Assembly (NCBI RefSeq): GCF_035582795.1
Contig: NC_134367.1
Span: forward strand, 120,428,062-120,492,061
Source of the DNA: Mycteria americana
Lineage: Eukaryota > Chordata > Aves > Ciconiiformes > Ciconiidae
DNA: 64,000 nt
Direction of reading: 5' to 3'
Numbering within the stretch: the stretch's first letter is position 1; every line of letters starts with the position of its first letter. Positions 15,086 through 25,600 of this stretch are shown here, in pieces. A model generated the notes under the pieces. That model was given only the letters and a program-made list of their open reading frames with translations. It did not search any database and was not told the origin of the DNA. The position numbers and the translations under genes are program-made.

Positions 15086-15300
15086 AATTTAAATTGGAAA
15101 AGACCTTTAAGATCATCAAGTCCAGCCGTAAACCTAACACTGCCAAGTACACCACTAAACCATGTCCCTAAGTGTCACATCTACACGTCTTTTAAATACC
15201 TCCAGGGATGGTGACTGAACCTCTTCCCTGGGCAGCCTGTTGCAATGCTTGATAACCCTTTCAGTGAAGAAATTTTTCCTAATATCCAATCTAAGATCGC
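15086..15300 (-). mobile_element. CR1 LINE, 5'-truncated 3' fragment
   Basis: The plus strand reads as the reverse complement of the well-known avian CR1 3' end. Recognisable blocks in order are a GGAAAAGACCTTTAAGATCATC-like block at about 15097, a TCCAGGGATGGTGAC block near 15200, a CCCTGGGCAGCCTGTTGCAATG block near 15226, and a CAGTGAAGAAATTTTTCCTAATATCCAATCT block near 15262. Similarity stops around 15300. The copy is therefore about 215 bp plus its ATTCT tail, non-coding and dead on arrival, which is typical for CR1. The subfamily was not determined. It is the clearest sign that the genome is avian (or at least sauropsid). Confidence 0.88.
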
Positions 15301-17065
15301 GGGAGAAAGGCAGAACAGCATTGCAAAGGTCTCCCCTGACACCATGAAACCAACAGGATTTTGCTCTTCCCAGATCATGTAGGGTTGAAATTTGTAGCTG
15401 GAGACAGCTGCTGCTCTTTTACAAAATATGGCTGTGAGTTATGTGTAAGAAGTAGCAAGATGACAGCATGGCACAGAGGTTTGCAATTGCCACAGGAGTC
15501 TGAGCGCAAGTGCCACTTGATTGAATTATCAGAGATGCATGAGGCTTCAGTTCTAACTTAACATAGGCACCAAGGCTGAGAGATTAGTGAGGCAAAATGG
15601 ACCTGTTCTCTTTGACTAGCTCTGATTTGCTACCCTGATGGCATATATCGACGTTAAAATAAGGCCACTAAGCTTTTCTTTGTACTGCATTGGAAATGAC
15701 ACATTGCAAGAGGAGAAAAAGTTCTATTTAAAATTGCAGAATCGGAGATGAAGTGAAATTGAAAAGAAAGATCAAAGATAGAAAGTAAGGGGAGGAAGAA
15801 AGAGGCAATGTACAGTATGGCTGCACAGACATCTTAATTTCATTTTAATGAATCTCTGACCACTCAGGAAGGGGACGGTAGCTCTTTGTGTACTGGGAGA
15901 GAAAGAACAGCCTTCTGCCACCGCACTGAGATTTCCTTTGAACATGGTCTCTTACCGAAATGAAGGACTGCACTCTGCTTCCTATTTCACAGAATTAGAA
16001 AAGACCAAGGTATTTTCTGAATCCCTGTGTCCTGCTTATGTAACTTGCAGATGATGGCTGTGCAACCTGTGGCTGAGCCCCTGGAAAATTTTCTTGTCAG
16101 TGACTCAGGTGTTTGGCAAACAGGCTGGCATGGTGGGCTTGGAGGTGAGATTACAGTTAGAGGCACTCCCTAGGTACCAGAGCCCAATTCAAGGTCCCTT
16201 TATGGAGGCACTTCATACTAGAAGCTGTGTGTGGCTTGCTGATCATCCTGGTCATGTCATTGCCAAGAGTTTCTGTGCTGATGCTGTATTAATTATGTGC
16301 AAGTACAAAGCATCCCCCTTGACTGAATTGGAGCAGAAGAAAACCATAGCCCTGACTGTTATCCAAAGATGTGGGTCAGCAAGGAAGGAGGAGAAGAGCG
16401 AGGCAAGAAAGAGTCCTTGGCCTTTACATAAATGTTATCTATAAAGATTCCTGCAGGATGTGGGAAGAGTGTTTAGTGCAGCTGGACTGCAAAAATAGGA
16501 CTTCATGGGGAAGCACAAGGTCTCCTTTTGCAATCCCATTCCCAAACTCTGTGCAGTCACCATAACAGCATTGGTTTCGTGGCTCTAGATCTGGCTGAAA
16601 GCTGAAGGACAGGACTGCACGTTGTGCTGTAGGAATAAAATTGAGAACTATGAAAAGGGAAGAATTAGACCCAGGGACAAAGGGAGAAAAAGGAAACAGG
16701 CAGAACTGTTTCAGCTGCAAACTAGACTTTCCTGTGGGTCAGCTGTTGTCTCCAGCAGCAGCAGATTCCAATTTCCACCTCTTTGGAAGTATCACTGAGA
16801 GGAGCTAGGAGGTGTATACTACCAAGTAGGTTCAATCACTGCAGTAGGATGAGGCCTAGACAGCTATGAGATCCCCAAATACAGCCCATGTTGTATGAAT
16901 CTATGCAGCAAGCCCCTCTGGCAGTCCAGCTGAGTTTAAAGCCGTACTTAGCTCGCTCTCCTGCATAGAGCCTGTTTGCCAGACTGCAGTGAGGGGGGAG
17001 AAAAAAAGATTTTGCCACAGGGATGACCTGGTGACTAATGAGTTTCATTGATCTTGTGCTTGCAG

Positions 17066-17586
17066 GAGAGAACAATCCACCCTCTGCAGTTCCTGCGAGC
17101 TTTTCTGCTGGAGGATCTGAGAAAGCAAACGTGAGATGTTATCTGAAAGCAGGGCTGTGTGAGCCCACTGAATGTAATGATGCTTCTCTGTCATGGATGT
17201 ATGAACGTGATAGTGCAGAAGATACCAGTGTCAGGAAATCTCTTGATGGCTTCTACAAAATGTATTGCAAAAACCGGCCAGACAGATTGGCTCCCACCTA
17301 TGAGGCTGCATCACAATGTCTGTCACAGAAGATTTCAGAGCTAGCAAACCGGGATGGAACAAAATATGCGTCACGTTGCCTGCAAATGGCCCAGGTGGTC
17401 TTGAACAGAGATGGGTGTAAGATCTTTCCAAACCACCCCAGTACTGCTTGTTTTTCAAAGCCAGCTGAGGGAGAAGTTGTCTTGGAAGACAGAAAGAGAA
17501 CACCTGGACTCTCAGATGACGTCCTGCAATTCCTCTTGAAACAAACACGGACAGAACATAGCCCTGATGTGCCACATGAGAAGTGA
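17066..17586 (+). CDS. SHLD1: Shieldin complex subunit 1, terminal coding exon (partial gene)
   Basis: SHLD1 (C20orf196, RINN3) is a subunit of shieldin, with SHLD2, SHLD3 and MAD2L2. Acting below 53BP1-RIF1, shieldin shields double-strand-break ends from resection and favours end joining and antibody class switching. An acceptor (cttgcag) ends at 17065. The exon supplies two bases of a split codon, then 172 residues and a TGA at 17584. Blocks shared with the mammalian protein, counted from the exon start, are RKSLDGFY (56-63), CLSQKISEL (84-92), KYASRCLQMAQVVLNRDGC (99-117), and a C-terminal PGLSDDVLQFLLKQ stretch. Mammalian versions read KSLDRFYEMF, CLSQKITQL, RSFQMARVIFNRDGC and PGLSKDITHFLLQQ (recalled). 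This matches the C-terminal half of the roughly 205-residue human protein. The first 50 or so residues of the exon are poorly conserved and contain three cysteines. The neighbour CHGB lies downstream on the same strand, as in human. The N-terminal exons are not seen. Confidence 0.9.
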
Positions 17587-19300
17587 GCAAGGTGCTGGTT
17601 TGTTTCTGTCATTGGAGCTTGACTTTCATTCCAAAAAGAGGTGACTTTCTTGGAAAGACACTGTTCCTCTTAGCACCTTAGCACCACCTTAGCAGAACAT
17701 ATTACATGGAGGGGTTCATCTGGAGCAGGCCTTGCCACCTTGGCCTCTGCAGGGCAGCACTGCATAAGGAGCATCTGTGGTCCCCATGTAACTGCTTGGG
17801 ATGTGTTGACTAATTGGGATGGGTGATGGGTGATACAGTGTCTGTTGCTGGGACATCAAACATGATGATTTCTACATACCAGGCTTTTAAATTGACCCAC
17901 ATCCCTACTCCAGCTGAACAGTGGCCCAGCCCAAATTCAGCCCCTGTGTAGGCATGGAAGTCCAAGTGCTGTTGACTACAACAGACTGATTGAACGAGCT
18001 TGGCACGGTATGCCCCAGACCTAGGGAGGAAACTTAAGATTTTGTTCTGTATCCAACTGATACTGTAATGCCTATGCCTCCATGGGGGTGCCTGATAGCT
18101 GTGTATGTTTACCTACAGACATACGATGCCACAGATCATGACTGCAATGCGGGTGAGCTTTTCCAACAGGGAAAGTGTGTGTGTGCATGAGAGAGAGGAA
18201 ATACAGCTTCTGAGCAGGTTATTTTTTTTAACAGGAGGGATTAAAAAAGAGAAAGAAAAGCTTTATTGCCTTAGTGATGTTTCTAACACTTCAAATGCAC
18301 CAGCTGAGCAGAATGGTGATTTTTTCCTATCTATATGAGCTGGTTTAAGAGCAACCTGAAATACGTTCATGAGTAAGGGCTGTGCAGAGGTGTCCATAGG
18401 GAAACTGCAGAGTTGGTGCCAGCTGCCCTGGTAGCTGCCTGCTGTAAGATGCAGAGTATCTAGGAAATGCAGAGCTCACATCTCAGCATGCCCAAGACTG
18501 TGGGTCTCTTGGTTGATTCTGTAGGGGCAATGCTGCTTTCTCCAGCTCTCTCCCTACCCATTAGCCCCTGCTGATTTCTGCTACCATGGGGTCTGAGCCC
18601 AGAGGTTTCACAGAGAGGAAGCCAATCCTCATTGCTTGAGTACACCCTATTATCTTTGCTGGCACTGCACAAGACCTTGTGATTACTTTCCTGATGTGTT
18701 GATGGATGAAGGAAAATGTTCTGTGAGATGTTTGAACCATGGAGGTAGTTCCTTTCCAGTAGGGATCATCTGGCATTGCTTGGTTACAGCAAGGGTTTGC
18801 TGCTTCTAACAAGCTCTGCTGCTGTTTATACCCAGAACTTTCTTGCTCTGGCTTTAGTTGGCAAGATCACCACTGGCTGCAGTGGGAACTGGCCCAATGC
18901 ACTGATTGCCCAGCTTGAGTTGTGGTGACTATTGCTTGCCCTATGACATTAAGAGGTGACCTGAAGGACTAATCCCCAGCAGTTGGTTTTGATCACTGCC
19001 ACCTGGGGAATTTAAAGTGCTCTGGGTCTGATGCATCTCTATGAATTTGGCAGGCCTAATTCTCCTTTGCTTTGTGCTTGTGGAAACTGGGAGTGAATCC
19101 CAAGGAAAACAGCAGCATAAGGGATGCGGGACTGCGCTCCCTCTGTCAAAGCCTTGGTGGGAAGGGTGCTGCTGTTGTGCAAGGCTGCAATTTCAGGCCC
19201 CTCTGCTCAGCATGTGGGAGCCCTTTGAAGTGGTCAACCAGGAGCAAGCAGAGCTTCCAATCCCTCTCTGGACAGGTTGTCAGTCATTAAAGCTATGCTT
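17587..19300 (+). other. SHLD1: Probable SHLD1 3' UTR and flank
   Basis: This is non-coding sequence after the SHLD1 stop. No canonical AATAAA was seen close to the stop. The first plausible poly(A) signal noticed is the variant ATTAAA at 19286-19291, about 1.7 kb downstream. The UTR end is therefore uncertain and the extent given here is a guess. Confidence 0.35.
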
Positions 19301-20740
19301 TACTGACTGCAGTTATTCTTATATATGTTCTGCTCTTGAATAATGTATCAGGCTCTAGAAGAGACACTTGGGTGGGAAAAGATAGTTACGTTGTAGTCCT
19401 TACCAGGGTTGCCAGGCCCACTGCTTTGATATAGTTTCTGCTTTGTTTCACAGCTTGCCTGGGCGGCTTGCAAGTCAAAGAAACCTTCTGGAAAAATTCT
19501 GAGCTTTGTCTTCTCCAAACTTTTATTGTTAGATTTTCATTAAAATTTAGAATAAACCTAATTATTTTGTGGCAGATTTTCATATTTTAGGTGCTTACAG
19601 AAGCAGAGCAGAGCTCAGCTGGATAAATTAGGCTCCAAAATCCCATTGATTTTAATGATAACGAAACATGATAGAGTTTAGAATACCTGATCATTCCTAC
19701 TGTGAAATGTACAGCTCCATTTCTGCAGAAACACTTAATTTGAGGAAGTGTTTCACTGGAATCTTATGGTTCATTCACTTTTATTAAGTTAAACAAGACT
19801 GCAGCACAGAGAATAATACTCATCACTCCTTTTCCCACTCACTGCTAATTAATTTTTTACAAACCTGTGCTGGAACCTGCTGTATGTATTTCCAAGTCTG
19901 CTGAAAGCCAAACCATTTGTATTACTCATTTCCTTGATAAACATCTCTCCTCGATTTCTTCAAGACACGGGGAGATGAATGCATCTCTCCCCTTTGCCAC
20001 GTGTTCCAAGCAAGACTCACCAATTGCTTTGAACAGGCTGTATGTGAAAGAAGCACAGTCCTATTTGGCATTTTATGATGGTACATAGAAGAAATTGTAA
20101 TAATGAATATTACCTCTGGTAAGCAATAGCACAGGGGGCCTAACATGTCTGTTTGAATTTCTTAAGCTAAGATGTGTTGCTTCAAATCAACTGAGTTGGA
20201 TTTCTTTTTTCCTCTTACTTTTGTGAGTTCTTTGCTTTTTTTGTGTGTTGCATTTGTGACTTTTCTCGGCGTAATAGCGGGGAATCTACCATGTTCTGGA
20301 TCCACTAAACTACTCTTCCACAGACTACTTCACCCGCTTCTTGCAATGGAGTCTTCATAAAAGTAGAAGCAGCTTTCAAGGAGTGATGAACTTAAAATGT
20401 GTAGGGCTGCAAGGATTCTGTGTCAAACCAGTCCTCAGCACTGCAGAGTGGGACGGCTGTGTAACAAGGCCAATGTGCCTCCCACCACTGCAGACACAGC
20501 CACGAGTGCCTTGTCTTCTGCTGCCAGTTGTAGAGGCACAAACTTAGCCAGAGCTGCTGCCCACCACAAACAACAGTGTCCAGCCAGTGATGGAAGAGAG
20601 GAGGAGGACAGATCCCAGGAAGAGTGAGAGCACAGGGAGGAGGAGGAGGGATTTGGCAGGGGGAAAACTGCCCCAGGAGCATAGGTGGGTGAGTAGGTGC
20701 CTCAGATTGAACTTTTGGGCAGCTGCTCTCCTGGATGTTG

Positions 20741-20753
20741 CCCCCCCCCCCCC
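20741..20753 (+). repeat. Poly(C) run
   Basis: Thirteen consecutive C bases within a GC-rich intergenic stretch. Confidence 0.8.
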
Positions 20754-22507
20754 AGCCACTCACCCGCAGGGTAAGGAGGCAGCCCTTCCCTGGGGCAGCA
20801 AGGCTGTCCCAACAGGGCAGAGTGCTCCCAGGCTCCTTCCCCTGCCAGTTTAAATGCAGCTTGATAGCACTTCTGTCCTGTTGCTGTCCCCACCATCACC
20901 CCTCCGCCAACCTCCCGTTCCTTTCTATCTTTCATGATGGTGCTAATGAGATCCCTGGAGGAGTTTTCCCTTTAAAATGAAACAGACCTCTCTGACCCCA
21001 AAGAGCCTGATGTCAGTCAGCAACAGAGCAATGAACCCCCGTACAACCACTTAAGGTCTCTCTTTTGGAGTCCTCCTGTCTCCTGGCTCAGTGGCTTCTT
21101 TGCTGCTTTACTCCCTCTGGCAGGAAGACGTGGGCCTTTGTGGATGTTTTCCACCCACTGGTTTGTCCACTGAAGGGGTGGTTTGCAGTCGTGATGTTGC
21201 TCACTGACTGGGGAAGCCATTCATTCTCCAGTGTGGATGTGTTCAAGGAAGCATGGAGGGAAAGAGGAAGGGATGTACAGAAGGTGACGGCATATGGGCA
21301 AAGAAGAATGAAAAAAGGACAGTTGAGATCTCAAAGGTTCCTAGCTAATGCGGTTACTGCAGTACAGCCATGCTGCTTGCACCAGTTTTAGTATTTGATC
21401 TTCAGCATTTCAGTTTGGAGATAGCTTACTCTGCCAGCCCAGCTGCTGAGACCTCTCATCTGTTCCCTTTCCACACTGGCCAGATCCCAGCATGGGTGTT
21501 TGCGTTTCATGCACATCAGATTCTCTGCTGCAGTTTCACATGGGGCTGCTACTCCTGCCTTGCTGCCCCTGGCAGACTGGCACAGCTGCTGTGCTCTGCA
21601 GGTGTTGCCAGCAAAGGCAGTGGAAATCTGGCTGCTGACTTTAACCAGAGGAGGAGGAGGCCCTGCTGGCCCAGCTGGCTGCAAATTATGGCCAAGATCT
21701 TTGGACTTGGTGAAATCTTTCTTTGCAAATAGATTTATACTGGGACTGTCTGGGTTTAGGTTGCTGTCCTTGAGTCATTGTGAAACTAATACATCTGGCT
21801 TCTTGGTGGTTCTGCTTGATGTGTTGCTTGCTTGCTTTTATGGCAGGGGTGTTGTACGTATGCTGGAGGGCACACAAAATATGCTGGAGCAGACCCTCAG
21901 CTGCTCCCCCAGCTACTCAAGTTAATGGTGCTAGGGGAAAAAAAGGAGTTGAGATGAGGATGCAGATCATTTCTGTAGTAAATATATCCGCGGGTGCTGG
22001 TCTGTCAGAATCAGAGAAAAGCATCCTGCAGGCAAAAATGGTGGAGAAAGGTAATACCAACTGCTTCAGCAATAGATAGAGCTGGAAAAAACAAATGTGC
22101 TCTTGAATGTGCTATCAGTAATTACAGTAACAGTACTAGCCTCTCCCTGCTAGCTTGCATTGCTTAACCACCACAGATCTGGCATGGCTACAAGGGCGTT
22201 GATACTGATGGATGTAGGGAGCTATTGGTAAGGATGTACAGGGAGGAAGGAAGGTCTTCAGTGTGAATCAGATGTTGTTGCTTATAATTTTTCACCAACA
22301 TTTATGCTGTTCCACACAGTTAAATATGAGTTGCTGTGCAAAACCTTTTAACTGCCATTTTAAGGGAAATAACCTCCCAGAAAGAGAGAGCTGGAGAAGT
22401 CAGAGGACTGCATCTGAATCCCTTCAGTTGCTGTATTAAGTTTGGTGATGAATTGGTCTGTGCTTTGAGTTAGCTCTAAAACCACCTGGTCTCCTAGGCA
22501 GATTTAC

Positions 22508-22523
22508 AAAAAAAAAAAAAAAA
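22508..22523 (+). repeat. Poly(A) run
   Basis: Sixteen consecutive A bases in intergenic DNA. No retrotransposon body was recognised upstream. Confidence 0.8.
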
Positions 22524-22623
22524 GCATCAAACAGACCCAAAAGAAAGGTCAGAGCAAATTATGAGGTTCCTGTTCTTTAGGAGAATGCTGCTGCTACTGA
22601 TGTTTGAGAGGTACCTGCTGGGT

Positions 22624-22664
22624 TTGTCCTAATGGAGTCTAGAGAAGTCCTAATGGACTCTAGT
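22624..22664 (+). repeat. Short direct duplication
   Basis: The phrase GTCCTAATGGAGTCTAGAGAA is followed at once by GTCCTAATGGACTCTAG, an imperfect duplication of about 20 bp. It looks like a small local slippage event. Confidence 0.6.
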
Positions 22665-25600
22665 CTGACCCTAGATTAGCCCCAGAGCCAGACATGGCCT
22701 TCCCCACTCATAACAAATGTGAGGTATCTGCCTGGACCCCCTCTTCGGGGCTGTGAGGAGAAAGGGTGCACACAGGGTGCTCCTCCTGGGGCCTGGAAAA
22801 ACCTGAGCTGCCATCTTTTTATCTGCTTTTTGAATGAGATTTAGAAAACATTCGAGAGAGTAACTGTTCATTTGTTGTTGAGGGTTTTAAATGATGGCAA
22901 AATGAGGCAATCTTAGTTTGGAAGGTGCATGTCCACGCAGGAAATTAATCTGGGGTCCCACTGTGGGGGGGATCATGCTGCTTCTGTACACACCGGGGGC
23001 CAGGGGGGAGGCGAGGCACCTCTGGAGAGGTCATGCTTCTGCTTCAGCTCCTCCGGGCTCTTGGGGCTGGTGAGCCACCGCCTTTAACATCCCAGTTTTC
23101 TTATTAGAAATTTCTGATGCAGCAAGAAGAGGGATAAGAGGACTCATTACTCTTCAGCCCTTTAGAAAATGAGATGCAAGCAATGACAAAACAGAGACTA
23201 GGCGGCTGCTGAAAGAGCATGAAGATAGATACCAGCAGAGGAGAGCATGAAACTGTTCGATTTTAAGGAGCAATATAGGCAGAACAGACTGGATGCAGCT
23301 GAAAAATTTGGATTATGACTCACATCTACAAATCTTGGCTGGCATCTCCCAGAGGACGTGGTAAGCTCTGCACTACCAAAACACGCAGTCTTTTGAAAAG
23401 TTTGTGCCCCTCACGGTCAGGAGCACCTGTAGTTCTGTGCACTGCTCTGCTCACTTCCAGGTACAATACTCAGCTCATGCCAATAAGCCTGCCAAAAATA
23501 GATGTGTGTCTCACACTGAGACAGAAGGAAGGGCAAAGACAGAGCCCCTTGGAATAAACATCTCTGGAGCAGGTGATAAATTTGACGCAGGTCTTGTCTA
23601 GAGGAGAGGGTTTTTTTTCTTAACTGTATTTGGTTTCTTTGGACTATGCATCTGATTCCTATGTCTGTGCTGATTTGCATGGTAGGTGATTGAGAGGCTA
23701 AGTTTTGAGGAAGGGTAAATTACCTACAAGGAAGATGGATAGGGGATAACTCTCAGTTCAGCACTTCTTTAGGTGGGTGGTAATCTGGCATCCTGGGATG
23801 TGGTTTGGAAATCATTGGCCAAAGGGATTCTCTTTGCATGGTTAGAAATGCTACTGCAAAGCACTTCTAGGTTCACTGCTTTCACAGACAGAGCCCCCAC
23901 ACTTACTGCAAAATGAAGGAGAGGAAACTTGTGGCCTTTGCGAATAAAACCAGAAATTATGTGCTTGGGGCGCCTTCCTAGAAAACAAATGAAAGTTCAT
24001 GAAGCTTGAAATTCCCTCCTGGGATGGGAGGGAATCTATATCTAGGATATCTAAGTTCAGATAGTTGTAGCAGTTACATATAGAAAGGCCTTGCACTGTG
24101 GTTATTTTTCACCCCTTGTGAAGTCAAAGACATGAATCGACCCATGCTCTTACTCCAAAGGCCCAATGCTTTTGAAGTGACCTAATTGTCCCTCTGCCCT
24201 ATCCCTATGCATAGAAAAGGATGAACGCTGCCATGCAAATGTTCCTGCCCTTAGACATATCTGGTCCTAATGTTCATGTCCCAGCTTTGCTGGTGCCATG
24301 ACCCCGATACACTGCTGAGTTTACACTATCTGGGTATCTGTTACTATGCAAAATATTTGCCTTCTCCTGTCATGTTGCTGTTCCCTGAATTTCAAGTATT
24401 TCATTAATTTTCAGCCCTGTTGCCTTTTGGGTGGGTTTTTTTTGCCTTCCGTGACTGGAAGAAGCCACAGAAACAGTCAGAGGCTTGTTAGTTTTGATCT
24501 AACTCTGCTTAGCTGCCCTTGGAAGGACTGAAATAGTGGCCTGGAAGTATGGCCATCCATGGGTGAATAGATGATGGCTCCTTCCAGGTAAAGAACACTT
24601 TTTTCTGGGTGTTTAAGTACCAAGAGTGGTACAAGGCCCTCACGGAAATGTCCCATGTTCTGTACATTTCTCCCCAGCCTGTGCAATAATCTCTGAGAAA
24701 TTGCATTTCCTTTTGAGGGGGTGAAGTGCTTTTCTCTCTGCCTGGCTTGCACTTGACTTAGCTTTGACGCTTCCGTGGTTTCAGCACTTGGCAAAGCGCA
24801 AATCATCTTCTTCTCAGAGGCCCTTTGCTGTTGCTTTCTCTCCATTTGCTTTGTTTGCTTCTGTGACCCACCCCATAATTTTATTTTTTCTCCACTGCAT
24901 TATTTAAGACAGGAAATAACCTGTTTCCCTGGAGGCAAGGAATCAGGTGATGCCAGACCACTTTGTACCCTAATATGCTCCACCACCGTGAGCTCAGTAG
25001 ACAGCTGGGCTGCTTTGGTTCAGGTTTCAAAAGCAGACTTAGCTGTAACCACTGAACGTTTAGCCACTGGGCAAAAAAATGCACCCGAAGTTATAGTCTC
25101 CTTGAAACTCTCCTGCCAGTTGTTGCCTGTGCTGTGTGCACACTCTGGGCAGGATGGCTTTCAAGTGGCACCTTTGCGCAGTAGGAAACATCCCTCCAAC
25201 TTGTTGTTTTTCCCTTGCTCTAGGCCAAGCACAACTTGCTGCTCAGCAGGGCTGGCTGTGTGATCCCAGGGCAGAGATGCCTGTCAGGGTGATCCCAGGT
25301 GCTCTCAGCACCCTCCTGCCCTCTGCTTCCTGCCCTCTTCCAGAGCTGTAGGAGGGAATTTTCCCAGCTTTCCCTGAATCATGCTGCTGCGGCTTTGGCA
25401 ATTTGCACAGAAAGGAGAGCAGGGACTCTTGATTCCTGTTATGAAGGTTGCACACACACAAGTCACATTTGTTTCTTCACTTGTTGCAATGACCCCTGCC
25501 TGAAGCAGTGAAGGTGTCTCCTCTGCAGCCCTTGTTCCATCCACCCACCTCCCCTCCATCTCCCGGTGTGAGCCCCTGCAGCTGTGTGCCCTGCGCCATC

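Larger units (their letters stand above)
1..17065 (+). other. SHLD1: Presumed last intron of SHLD1 (upstream exons not found)
   Basis: The SHLD1 exon at 17066 opens with an acceptor site and two bases that complete a codon, so at least one coding exon lies upstream. I read this stretch on both strands and found no open segment resembling the SHLD1 N-terminus or any other protein I know. It holds AT-rich DNA, several A-runs, a short CA run near 6910-6922, a C-run at 10437-10448 and one CR1 fragment near 15.0-15.3 kb. The human gene has very long introns (recalled), which fits. That it is intron is inference. Confidence 0.7.

Noticed and set aside
17038-17065. ATG in frame with the SHLD1 exon, giving a single-exon start
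   Set aside because: The bases just before 17066 form a good polypyrimidine-AG acceptor and the residues they would add are not conserved, so they are read as intron.
24775-25263. 162-codon plus-strand open frame
   Set aside because: No recognisable domain or flanking splice signals. Its length is within chance for moderately GC-rich spacer DNA among many frames.
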